A DNA stretch of 64,000 nt from positions 15,487,295 through 15,551,294 of the forward strand of contig NC_061082.1 of assembly GCF_021917145.1 (NCBI RefSeq). The letters run 5' to 3'. Of this stretch, positions 32,439 to 43,457 are shown piece by piece. Under the pieces are notes generated by a model. That model made no database searches and was not told the origin of the DNA. It saw only the letters and a program-made list of their open reading frames with translations. Source of the stretch: Hypomesus transpacificus. Lineage: Eukaryota > Chordata > Actinopteri > Osmeriformes > Osmeridae. Position numbers and translations under genes: made by a program. How positions within the stretch are numbered: the stretch's first letter is position 1; every line of letters starts with the position of its first letter.

Positions 32439-33290
32439 GAGCGCGAATTAGAGAGAGAGGTATGTGTAAGATTACTCTGATGTAACCCCTTGACACACCC
32501 CATCACTTTGAGTGTCTGCCTGTCAGAAAAATTGAAGATGTATCTTTTTTTAGTCTGTATAAAATGATACTGTGTTCAGCATTCCTTGTGTGGAAAGAGA
32601 GGCCTACTCCCAAACCTGGAATAGATGGAGACGCAAACTCTGGTGACCATTTGCTTGACACCTATATGGTCAACTAGGGTTGATGACGCAAACACTCACA
32701 CACACGCGCGCAAGGTCTATGCAAGGGAGCCAATGAAAGAAGAGTTATGAAGAAATTGGGATTTCCTATGTGCTTACATTATTCACTTATCAATAGAACT
32801 AGTCATTGGATACTAGTTAGTAAGTTCTCATGTAAACTTGCTATTAATAAGAGTAGATTGTGTCTATGTGTCAGGATTAATAGATGTTCGGGGTCAGGAG
32901 AAAGTATTGGCTAAACGTTCCTTGTCATGACTACAATTAGAGCTCCATATGAACTCTCTAGTCTGAGAGTTGTCATGGTGTTCGGAGCAGTGAATCTCTT
33001 TCTCTGAGACTGTCGTAACGTCAATACTGTCTGACTGTCACAATCTATGTTTACATTCTTGTGCCCTATAAAAGATGGTCCTCCGGCTTTCAGAGCTGAG
33101 AGAGACATGATTGAGACCTAAGCCTGGTGTTGTGTTGTCATTTATTGTCAGAGATCTGGTTCTTTGTTTGGCAAAACTCATTGCCACAACTTGTGCCACT
33201 GTGTTTAAATGCACGCTTAAGATAAAAAAGAAACAGGCAATGAAAATAAGCAAAGGCTGTAATCATAATATATATGGGGTTCCATAAAAG
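32205..33290. other. unique segment between direct and inverted satellite arrays
   Basis: This non-satellite sequence includes a GA/GACA microsatellite at 32342-32440. It has a TATA-like CCTATAAAAGATGG at about 33066, which could mark an old promoter or part of a retroelement. I could not define the ends of any element here. Confidence 0.5.
32342..32440. repeat. (GA)n(GACA)n microsatellite
   Basis: About 55 bases of GA followed by about 45 bases of GACA units, inside the satellite-bearing element. Confidence 0.95.
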
Positions 33291-33294
33291 TTAT

Positions 33295-34080
33295 TGATTG
33301 AGATTAGTGAAGATTTCATGCTATTTTCAGAGATTAGCGATTTATTTTCTATCATTTTTTTAAATGTTTTATTGAAAAAGTAAAGGGTGTGGAAGTAGGA
33401 CAGACACTATTAGAATAATCTGGTGTATATTAGAGATTTTTTGACCCAAGTCTGGAAAAGATATTGAGATTATCAACGATTTCATGCTATTTTCAGAGAT
33501 TAGCAATTTTCTATCATTTTTTTTAAAACATTATTGAAAAAGTAAAGGGTGTGGAAGTAGGCCAGACACTATTAGAATAATATGGTGTATATTCGAGATT
33601 TTTTGACCCAAGTTTGGAAAAGATATTGAGATTAGCAAGGATTTCATGCTATTTTCAGAGATTAGCGATTTTCTATCATTTTTTTAAATGTTTTATTGAA
33701 AAAGTAAAGGGTGTGGAAGTAGGCCAGACACTATTAGAATAATCTGGTGTATATTCGAGATTTTTTTAAACAAGTTTGAAAAAGTTATTGAGATTATCAA
33801 TGATTTCATGCTATTTTCAGAGATTAGCGATTTTCTATCATTTTTTAAAATGTTTTATTGAAAAAGTAAAGGGTGTGGAAATAGGCCAGACACTATTAGA
33901 ATAATCTGGTGTATATTCGAGATTTTTTTAAACAAGTTTGGAAAAGATATTGAGATTATCAATGATTTCATGCTATTTTCAGAGATTAGCGATTTTCTAT
34001 CATTTTTTTAAATGTTTTATTGAAAAATTAAAGGGTTTGGAAGTAGGCCAGACATTGTTGGAATGCTCTGCTGTTTGTTT
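33295..34080 (-). repeat. inverted 162-bp satellite copies
   Basis: About five monomers of the same 162-bp satellite in the opposite orientation. They face the main array across about 1.1 kb of unique sequence. The outermost one (to about 34080) matches the first, diverged monomer of the main array, so it belongs to the inverted terminal repeat. Confidence 0.9.
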
Positions 34081-35062
34081 GAGGTTTTATAGTCATACAA
34101 ATATTATAAATGTCATCATTTTTCAAAATTGTATGGGTAATTTTCACCCGGTCCCTAACTCGGTGCTGCAAAGTAGCGTCTTCCGAATGTGAGACGAATG
34201 TCGAATGTCGAATATGAAACTAACTTCACCTCGCTTCAATAGCTAGCTAGTTAGTTATGGAAGCAAATCGTGACCAAAATTCAAATGAAAATGCATTTCC
34301 AGAAATGCATTTTCATTTTAAGAATGTGGCTGCATTATTTGACTCATAAATCAAATTAGTATTCAATCATCCTATTTGCATTTTCATTTTCTTCTTTAAG
34401 ACTGCTCATTCTTTCCCTTAATTAAAATGAAAACGAAAAAGACATTTGAAATTTAATTTTCAAAATATGCCCCAGCAAATAGATACCAAAATTCAATTTG
34501 AAATGTAAAATTTGAAAATGAAAATGCATTTCCAGAAATGCATTTTCATTTTAAGAACGTGGCTGCAAAATCGTGACCACAATTCAAATTCAAATGCATT
34601 ACCAGAATTGCATTTTCATTTTCAAGAACGTGGCTGCAAAATCGTGACCACAATTCAAATTCAAATGCATTTCCAGAAATGCATTTTCATTTTAAGAACG
34701 TGGCTGCAAAATCGTGACCACAATTCAAATTCAAATGTATTTCCAGAAATGCATTTTCATTTTAAGAATGTGGCTGCATTATTTGACTCATAAATCAAAT
34801 TAGTACTGATTAGTACTGAGCGGACATTGCATTTTCATTTTCATGTTCTGCCCGCAAAGAACTGCCCATAATTCGAAAACGAAAATGCATTCTGAGCGGC
34901 GCAGTAGAGTGACGTCAGTAGCCGCTCTTCTTCAGCTCCCTGCTGACCGAGCTACCCATCTTGTTCGGTAGGGGGCGGTGTGCACATACGCATTGCATTA
35001 CATGACAAATGTGCCGGGAAATTGATTGAATTGCCGGGTCTTTAGAGGACGCATCACAGATC

Positions 35063-35419
35063 ATGGCGCTCCCTCAAATTGTGCAGACACTGATAGAATT
35101 AGCTGAGCTGGTAGAAACTAATAATATATCTGAGTCTGATGCCCGTGACCGAGTAGAACAAGTCACAGAGAGCTTGGCTGCATACTCTGCCGTCACAGAC
35201 GTACACATTAATGAGGTTGCCATAGTAAACCTCTCTTCAGTCCTGGAACGGCTGGATGCTGTGGAGCCTCAAATGGGACGGGGACGACCAACCATCCACA
35301 TCCCGTTCGAGTCCATCGAAAACTATTTATTAAATGGTTTAAAAATAAAGGACATAGCGGAGCTGTTGTCGGCCACCAGACCATCCGTCGGAGGATGCAA
35401 AGCTGACAAAAGTATCTGA
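35063..35419 (+). pseudogene. left-arm ORF, N-terminal fragment of an integrase/transposase-type protein
   Basis: The frame starts MALPQIVQTLIELAELVE and includes GRGRPTIHIPFESIENYLL followed by KIKDIAELL. A basic GRGRP segment followed by a helix-turn-helix-like region resembles the N terminus of uncharacterised fish proteins with an integrase-type catalytic core. This recognition is from memory and weak. After AELL a different frame reads VGHQTIRRRMQS, the expected HTH continuation, so a small indel has broken the frame. No catalytic domain is present. Confidence 0.5.
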
Positions 35420-35560
35420 ATTTGAATATGAAAGATCAGAAATATTTGTGTCTCGAATTTCATAAAACTGAAATATATTGCTGTTGAATATATAATATCT
35501 GAATTATTTGTATGCCAAATTTAATACAACTGAATTATTTTGATCCAAAAATAAAACATT

Positions 35561-35968
35561 CTAAAATTCAGATTGCAGGAATTCAGATTCTTGAAATTCA
35601 GATTGCGGAAATTCAAATTCAGATTGCGGAAATTCAGATTTTGTCTGAACCAGGCCAAAGGTGAAACAGCTTGCTTTCACAGGAAAAAGTAGACCATTTA
35701 ATAAATAGTTTTCGATGGACTCGAACGGGATGTGGATGGTTGGTCGTCCCCGTCCCATTTGAGGCTCCACAGCATCCAGCCGTTCCAGGACTGAAGAGAG
35801 GTTTACTATGGCAACCTCATTAATGTGTACGTCTGTGACGGCAGAGTATGCAGCCAAGCTCTCTGTGACTTGTTCTACTCGGTCACGGGCATCAGACTCA
35901 GATATATTATTAGTTTCTACCAGCTCAGCTAATTCTATCAGTGTCTGCACAATTTGAGGGAGCGCCAT
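35561..35968 (-). pseudogene. right-arm ORF, inverted copy of the left-arm fragment
   Basis: The first 93 residues are identical to the left-arm frame as far as ENYLLNGL. The palindrome then ends, and the reading continues into unrelated sequence with a repetitive QSEFEFPQSEF tail. The identity of the two arms shows that the inverted duplication is recent or is kept uniform by gene conversion. Confidence 0.6.
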
Positions 35969-36984
35969 GATCTGTGATGCGTCCTCTAAAGACCCGGCAA
36001 TTCAATCAATTTCCCGGCACATTTGTCATGTAATGCAATGCGTATGTGCACACCGCCCCCTACCGAACAAGATGGGTAGCTCGGTCAGCAGGGAGCTGAA
36101 GAAGAGCGGCTACTGACGTCACTCTACTGCGCCGCTCAGAATGCATTTTCGTTTTCGAATTATGGGCAGTTCTTTGCGGGCAGAACATGAAAATGAAAAT
36201 GCAATGTCCGCTCAGTACTAATCAGTACTAATTTGATTTATGAGTCAAATAATGCAGCCACATTCTTAAAATGAAAATGCATTTCTGGAAATACATTTGA
36301 ATTTGAATTGTGGTCACGATTTTGCAGCCACGTTCTTAAAATGAAAATGCATTTCTGGAAATGCATTTGAATTTGAATTGTGGTCACGATTTTGCAGCCA
36401 CGTTCTTGAAAATGAAAATGCAATTCTGGAAATGCATTTTCATTTGAATTTTGGTCACGATTTGCTTCCATAGTTAGTTAGCTCAACTAGATGCATCTAC
36501 TACTGCGGTCTAAGTTTTGTGAAACGCAGACATTAAGATCACCTGCTCACTACAAACAAAAGGGAGTGGAAGAACACTGGACATATTGTACAATAAAATG
36601 TTTTATTGAATTGCAGTTGGTTGCCTTGTATATTCTGTTCAATTTTTTTCTATTGAACAGTTGCCGGTGATCATGGTTAGATTCAACTTGCATCAAGTAC
36701 AAACGTGTTGTTAATGTGGTAAATTGTAAGTGGGCTAATGAAGAAAAAAAAAGTTGAACAAATCCCATTTACTTCAACAGTCGAAGGTTAAACGTTAAGT
36801 GGAACAATATAGGCTAGCATAGCCATTTCCAGCTCTGCTTCACAATATTGCGTTATGCATTATAAGTTAATGTTATACATACATGTTAATAAAGTAGCAT
36901 ACATACATGATACAACACACCAGTAACCAATTGATATTGTATTAATATACCGAAAATATCCGTGAATCGAGATGGTGCTGCTGT

Positions 36985-37345
36985 CGGTCCAGCCGAAAAC
37001 CATTCAAACACGTTGACAGCAGTGGGTTTTCATTTAACTACAGCGAGCTACCGGAACCACGTGACAAAAAGCTCTAGCTTTTTTCCTGCGTTTCACTGGC
37101 AGTGAGTGTTCACAATGTTGTAGTTCACTCCATTGTTCACCAAAAACGTCAGCGAGGATTGCCTAATGTAGATAAGAGTCAGCTGAAGATAGCCAGAATA
37201 TCGGATTTCTTCAACTGAGCCTGTTTCATTCGTAATTTGCCTGAGAAAACGACTTCCGTTGGCCAGCTCCATTGAAAACCATTCAAAAAAGTTGACAGCA
37301 GTGGGGCTTTTTGGAACTACAGCAAGCTACATGAACCACGTGATC
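36985..37345. repeat. diverged direct repeat
   Basis: Two related segments, about 36993-37070 and 37262-37345. Both contain AAAACCATTCAAA, GTTGACAGCAGTGGG, AACTACAGC and GAACCACGTGA. They precede the RecQ-like fragment. Confidence 0.7.
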
Positions 37346-37459
37346 ACGTGTCGGCGAGATCAAAGCGTGTCCAACTCTCTTTTTCTATGGCTCTGGGTCC
37401 GATTTTGCAGGTTGATTTTCTACTGGCGAATCAGCGAACAGAGGGAGTGGCTGAGAACG

Positions 37460-37702
37460 ATGGCGTTGATGTCGTGCGCTAGTTTGTGTCGTAGTTCCGT
37501 AATGGCGAGGGAGAAAGATGCGAGCGAAGCCATTCGGTCAGTTGTGGCAACACTGCCGAATATCTATAGACTAAAGCCGGAGCAAGAACAAGTTTTGCTG
37601 AGTTTTTTTGGTGGCCATGATGTTGTGGCCCTCCTCCCCACGGGGTTCGGGAACAGTTTGATTTTCCTGCTATGGCAGCTAGCTCTGTTACAGTGGGGCT
37701 GA
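37460..37702 (+). pseudogene. RecQ-helicase-like fragment inside the repeat block
   Basis: The 80-residue frame contains LKPEQEQVLLSFFGGHDVVA then LLPTGFGNSLIF. This matches the start of a RecQ helicase domain: the motif 0 region followed by motif I (Walker A). The invariant Walker lysine is replaced by asparagine (GFGNS where GYGKS is expected), and the frame stops 12 residues later. The rest of the helicase is absent, so it cannot be an active ATPase. Confidence 0.65.
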
Positions 37703-37882
37703 AGGAATTGGTTAAGGCAAACGCTAGCGATTGGTTATGGCACATCAGAGTGGCTCTGGGCAGATCCAATAGTTTTAAACTTCAACAGAGTACCCATCTA
37801 CAAGAAAGTCAACGCTTGTCAATGGAGATAGGCCACACTATGTACAAATGAAATGTACGAGAGTCTGGTTAGGACCAGGCTA

Positions 37883-38830
37883 ACAATTTACCCCCAAATC
37901 AAACAGGCCTAGTTCTAATTTATGTTGTATTGATTCTGGTGTGAGATACCGAGTTTTAGAGATCGGCAGTAGAGATGTCTCGGCGTTATATATTTATATA
38001 TCATGTAAGAAAAATATATGTATACATATTTCGGCAATTTTTCTTACTCTTTGTGAGAATAGGACAAATAGACAATTTGCTCTAAAGTGCTCCTCTTCAA
38101 GATGTTCTTCACGGCAATGCAGTAATTTCGGACAGCGTGCGTGGTTGCCTGTCGTAGCGTAGCACATTTATATTTTTATATCAATATATTGGGGGGAACA
38201 TTTTGACCAGATTTGAATATTGGGGGGTGATATAGGCTATATTATGATTACGGCGTTGCTTCACGGGCAGATGCTCCCATATACCTTTACCATTGTCAGT
38301 CTTACCAAACCAAATTCAAGCAAGAAGGTGAAACAGCCTTCAAAGGTTCCCATTCTCTGTTCTGATAGTTTAACGCGCATTTTATTGACAAACTACATAA
38401 TGCAACCATACACCTTTACAAAATTGGCCTATACAAAATTCTGCTTTATAAAATATAAGTGAGCAATACTATATCATCAGATCATGGCGCTTATTAATAT
38501 ATTAATAAATGCTTGATCATTTAACAATGTTTCTTTCTCAAAACACTAATGAATATGTTGCCAATATACAGTACTAAATACAAATGAATAAAATGATCAC
38601 AAAAACTCCAACCTCAAGGGATGTTGTGTAACTGGTGTCAGTCCCTCACTTGCCCACTCCAGGTCTCAAATTAGGGTCCCCCTGATTCACTCAATGACCA
38701 CCTTTTATAAACATAATTTAGCCAGCCACACCAATGAATAGCTAGCAATTTGGTGGGGCAGGTGGTGGTATTGAGGGGTGAGTTTAACCTATTCAAGAGT
38801 TGCAATATTTTACATCTCTCGCTCTCACTG
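37883..38830. other. 3' flank of p2ry8, no gene seen
   Basis: AT-rich sequence without recognisable exons. The part nearest 38830 is the likely p2ry8 3' UTR. Confidence 0.5.
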
Positions 38831-40035
38831 TCACTCTTCACATCTACTGGTTAGGTCTTTACGTTGAACGTAACAAACTCTGCTGTTCTCTCCTTCCTGT
38901 TCCCCAGAAGGGTACTGCGTTGACAACATGCTCTCCTTGTATGGCTCTGACCGCCCAGTCTCCCCGCTACTCAGACTCCTCAACCTCAACATGCGTCTCA
39001 ACTTCTGACGGAACTCCTTAGATGCAAAGTAGTAGATGAAGGGATCCACACAGCTGTTGAGACAGCTGAGAGACAGAGAAAGTTTGTAGGCCATGTAGAA
39101 GGAACTATCAAAGAAGATCCTGGCAACTGTGTGGGCTAGTAGAAGAATGTTGTTAGGGGCGAAAAAGAGGGTGAAGACCAGGAGGACAGTGACGGCAAGA
39201 CGTTTAGCTTTTCCCTTTTGCGCCGTTTTGGTGTTCCGGTCCAGTTTCCCAATCACGCTAATGTAGCAGAAAGATGTGATGATGAACGGGATAAGGAACA
39301 GGATAACCACAATGCAGAAGAGGAAAGCTGCCCAGGCCTTTAAGGATGGGAGCATGTCCTTCTTCAGCACATCAAAGCAGGTGGTGATATCCAGTTCTGG
39401 AACGTAGAATGTCAGGTCCGTTTTCATCAGTGGGAACAGAACTGACAGAACCACGCCCCACATGAAGATGCAGCCTATCACAGCCACTGATTTCCTCTTT
39501 CGGATCTGGCGGAAAAGCATGGGCCGAACAATGCCAAGATAGCGGTCCACACTAATGGCCGTCATCGTCAGGATGGAACAATACATGTTGGCAAAGAAGC
39601 CCAGCGTCAGGAACCTGGAAGAACAGATGATGAGATACAAATGTATACAGTTAGACACACGTACATGCCCTTTGAGACACAGGTTTGGATTCTGGCCTTG
39701 ATCAGGCTGTGTTGTAGAAAAAAGAAGTCAACTGTACACTACCTGCATAGGCCAGGGCTCAGAGTCCAGTTATAATGATTTAGCTGATAGAAGATCTGGA
39801 AGGGCAGGGTGGTCCCCAATGACAGGTCTGTCAGGGTCAAGTTGATCATGAAGATGATGGACGGAGTCTTGGGAGAGGTGCGGAAGAGGAGGAGCCACAT
39901 GGATAGGCCATTTCCTGTCACGTTGACTATAGTGACAAGTATGTAGACGATAGAGATTGCGACACTGGCCTGATGGTTCTGGAACAGGGACAGTGTGGCG
40001 TTGTCCAGTCGAGTGGTGTTGGAATTCAGGGGCAT
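38831..40035 (-). CDS. p2ry8: G-protein-coupled receptor P2RY8
   Basis: Two coding exons, 39743-40035 and 38831-39614, encode 358 aa; human P2RY8 is 359 aa. It is a class A GPCR of the plasma membrane. The human protein acts through Ga13 to confine germinal-centre B cells. Seen: an N terminus with several N-glycosylation sequons (NTT, NAT), seven hydrophobic segments, VDRYLGIV at the end of TM3 (the DRY motif), a cysteine before the exon junction (GLCR), CFDVLK in loop 2, and DPFIYYF in TM7. The start MPLNSNTTRLDNATL is chosen because it aligns with the human start. An upstream in-frame ATG at 40104 would add 23 residues, but an AG acceptor-like site (TTTGTTAG) lies just upstream of the chosen start. 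A 128-base intron splits the frame before TM3. Confidence 0.92.
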
Positions 40036-43000
40036 GGTGGGATTTGTGGTGTTGGTAGCCGGATTGTCTCTAACAAACACAAAGACAGATATAGCAGTTA
40101 TCATTGTGTTTCTCTTTATTTGCCATGATACTGCAACTACAGTAAATATGAACTTACAAAGAGTGAAAAAGAGATGTCAAATTTCATAAATTACAAGAAC
40201 AAATTATATTAAAGTGTTCCCCCTAGAACTTGTATTGTATGTTTTGGTTAGGGGGCCATTACTGTTGCATGATATTATGTTGTTCAGCTGTGTATAATTA
40301 ATTCATCACTTTCCTCTGTGCTAGTCAAATAAAAAGTTACATCAACGTAACCTTTTACACCTTTTTGCAAAAACAGTTGCAGTAAACACAGTACAAGAGG
40401 TGTGAAAGGAGGAGTTGCCACAAAGGGACGTGTTTGTTGAAGGTGTGAAAACTCAATTGACATATTTGGAGGGACACCTGCTCCCTAGAGATTTGTAATT
40501 CATAAACAACTGAATCTGTTATGTACGTTATGTACATTGATTGATCAGACAATAATTGATTGATGGATTGTTTTTTGACTCCTTTGACAGGCTCCATGCA
40601 TTTTAGTTCACACTTGTGTACATCTGCAAGCTACATTTCTTTTGTTTTAAAAAGTTTCTCAATTCTGTAATGACCACGTGTTTCCTCTATTACAACCAAC
40701 GAGGTGTAAGCACACATGGCTGAGAGGAAATAACCACAAACCATGTGCGGCTGTCCCTGAGTTGCTGTGGCAGGGATCCTGAATCCACTCACTCAATACA
40801 CAACTGGGATACACAACTCATAACAAGAAAGGGAAGGACATTAAAACATAAGCTTACAATGTACAGTAACAAGCATTATTAAGGACTGTCACCAAATGAC
40901 TTAATCTAAATTTGAGAGAAAACACCTAACAGATCAATAAAAACATTATACAGTATGTACAGCATGACAATACCTCAGTTGAATTCCTCATCCAACCATC
41001 ACCGTCTCCAAATGGGCAAAAAAGGAAATTGAATGTCACTTACTTGACAGAGACAACGTGCTTCACTCGGAAACAATAAATGCAAATGTAAAACTGTGAA
41101 ACTTAATCCAGCAATTCAATTAGATTTAATTTAGAAATTAAATTCAATTTAATTTATATCGCTTGACAAAAATCGGAAAACACCCATTTTAGTTTACTGT
41201 CTAACAGTAAAGTAAACGTACCTCTTCCCATAGACTAGTCACAAAGAAAGACTAAGTGAGCGAAATGAAGAGTGAGGCGGTTGGGGTGGTTCCAAGGGTA
41301 CTGATGTACCAACCCTACTTGTTCAGGAAGCACAGTTCCTTCGTAATATTTCATCATGCTTGAAGTTTGTGTTGCGGGGGTCACTATTATTTGATAGATG
41401 TATGAGATAACCTTTCGACAATGTTATGTTCACATAGACAAGATTAAGTTAATATCATTAATATTATTGTTACTACTTGTCTCAACACATGGTCTTAGGC
41501 ATAAAATAAAACACAAATGATGACATGCACTGCCATGCTCATAACAGATGGAAATGTCTTGACACAGTAGAGTGTGGAACAGGATATAAGTTTAAAGCAA
41601 TACTCCCTTTGAGTCATACCCAGAGTTACGGAGAGCAAGAAAGCGATAGAGAATAAGAAGGAAGAGAGCAAAGCAGAGATTGAATGCATAATCTAAACGT
41701 ACATCTAAACTGCTCAGTGTGTATCTGTGTGTGTGGGGGGTTGTTTTTTTGTGTGTGCACGTTCGAGGGACAAGGAATTACACATACACATAATGTACTA
41801 GTACAAGATGCACACATGTGCTAAATACAAACACAAAAAGCCTCAAAAGAGAAAAAGAAACCAGATTTGGTGTCCATGTGTGGGCTGCAACCCTTTGCAG
41901 AAGGGTGAGTGAGGCTTGGAGTAAAACAAGAACATACTTTCCCCTGCTTTTTGTTCACAAGAAAAACCACGAGGTGCACACGGTGTGGTTTAGGTTGTCC
42001 GCATCCTGGCTGTGCTAGTTCTTCTTTTATCTGCTCCTCTAAGAAGGGCATGACATTATCTGATACTGTGGCAATTTGTACATTCATGCAATTTCAGCTT
42101 GATATTGCCTCCAGCCAGTATTATCCATACTATTATTGTACAAGTAAAACATGCTGAATAAGGCACAAATATGTCCATTACAGTTTAGCTTATAGATTTA
42201 TTTCACATTTTTCAAATTACTCTCATCATGAAAACAAACCATACTGGATGATGGTATGATACACATAATATAATAATGTGAGTCGTGTGCAAAAATATCT
42301 AAGGCATGTTACAAAGACATTACTATGTTATTACATATTAGTTACTACCTTCTCACAAAACAGTTCAGGCATCAGGTCATTTGGATAGTTCATGTGGTAG
42401 AGAACAGCAAAGAAAATGAAAATGAGAAGACAGTCAATCTCAGCACCTTCCTAATTTTATTATCAATTTACTGTAAATGATCAATCCGTCACATAACCAA
42501 AAGTGTGTGATTTCCCCTGGCTCACATTTGAATCACTGCTAGGAAGGAAACTGCTTGCATCACTTAATGCAAAATAAGCAGCTGCTGCCTTTACTTACAT
42601 CCGGCAATAAGATTTTGTAAGAATTGTCACAAGTCACAGTAAAACAAGTATATAACTAACGAAACTCACAATCCACACATTCGGTCCACTACTGATAGTT
42701 TTTTTTTGTCTCAATCACACAAATACGTACATCTGTATATACATACAATTACATTATGGATTTAATTTCTGTGGTTAAAGATATTCTACATCCAGATCCA
42801 AATACATCTTAAATATTTTAAATAAAAGTTTTGCATCATATATTTTGTTTTATGATCAAATCTATAAGTCTTTCTTTAAAAACATCACAGTCGAATGGAC
42901 TCTCTACAAAGGCTTATAAATCTGCTTTGTGGGTGATGAGGGAAGGCATATGGGTTGACAGATACTGTTGGATGAGCCGCCTCAAACACATAACAACTAT

Positions 43001-43457
43001 GGGCCCAGGTGGAATATATCAAATATAAAGCTAACTGTTATCAGGCAGTGACTTCTGAAATGTATGAGGACATTAGAAGAAGTATCATATCCAGAAACAT
43101 GAAGGTTAAGTTGTGCTATTAATATCCATTGGGATCACAGCCAACTTTTATATTTTACTTAAAATGGCAATTATTACAATCTAGTTGTCACTAGTGCAGC
43201 TTCTAAACTGTACTTTAAGAATGTTTCTGCTGTGACACTTTAGTCATAAAACTTGAACCTAAATTGACATTTCATGGAATCATATTTCTGAAATGAAAAT
43301 AAATTTGGACCATGAAGCTGTCAGAACCATCTGTTTGTTAAAAATGAAACCTTTAAAGAACATCTAAACAGCCGGAGCTTGATTCTATTTGCCTGAAATA
43401 CAATCCAATAGGGATTTGTTAAGCATCAGAGAAGCATGGATGTCAAACAAAAACCAA
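40036..43457. other. p2ry8 upstream region and upf3a 3' flank
   Basis: I see no further coding exon. The left part should hold p2ry8 5' UTR exons and promoter. The right part (about 42.4-43.4 kb) should be the upf3a 3' UTR, judged only by position. The region contains the junction between the PAR1-like and 13q34-like gene blocks. AKAP17A, which follows P2RY8 in human, is not seen. Confidence 0.5.

Larger units (their letters stand above)
26304..34235. mobile_element. large non-autonomous element with inverted ends, carrying satellite DNA
   Basis: The first roughly 300 bases (from CGAGGTGAAG at 26307) reappear inverted at the other end, finishing CTTCACCTCG at 34233. The element is flanked by a perfect 8-bp direct repeat, TCAATAGC (26296-26303 and 34236-34243). 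Most of the interior is a 162-bp tandem array in plus orientation, a unique segment (about 32205-33290), and about five inverted copies. No transposase is seen. The 8-bp duplication fits an hAT-like mechanism, but the outermost bases of the two ends (CACCGAGG and AGCGAGG) do not match perfectly. Confidence 0.6.
34257..36471. mobile_element. 2.2 kb palindromic element with two inverted ORF copies
   Basis: The element begins ATGGAAGCAAATCGTGACC and ends with its reverse complement. Flanks are AGTTAGTT on both sides (34249-34256 and 36472-36479), consistent with an 8-bp target duplication, although the flanks are themselves TAG-repetitive. The arms hold 3-4 units of a roughly 75-base repeat (GCATTTTCATTTTAAGAACG, GCTGCAAAATCGTGACCAC) and one copy each of the same ORF. 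The left arm has an extra repeat-rich segment (34320-34510) that the right arm lacks. About 350 bases of AT-rich loop (35338-35692) separate the arms and include ATTCAGATTGCGGAA repeats. Confidence 0.75.
25481..37882. mobile_element. 12.4 kb nested repeat block, possibly one composite element
   Basis: The block begins TAGCCTGGCTC and ends with its inverted counterpart, GGACCAGGCTA. The flanks CAGTTTAC (left) and CAATTTAC (right, offset by one base) could be a slightly diverged 8-bp target duplication. Inverted similarity is also seen inside: CCAGAGCCATAGAAAAAGAG near 25550 matches the reverse complement of sequence near 37372-37396. Inside lie a satellite-bearing element, a palindromic element and a RecQ-like fragment. 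Treating the whole as one element is an inference; two related copies flanking the other elements is the alternative. Confidence 0.4.

Noticed and set aside
32640-33185. Possible solo LTR with a TATA-like box at about 33066
   Set aside because: I could not find matching terminal dinucleotides, a target duplication or a second LTR, so the call is not supported.
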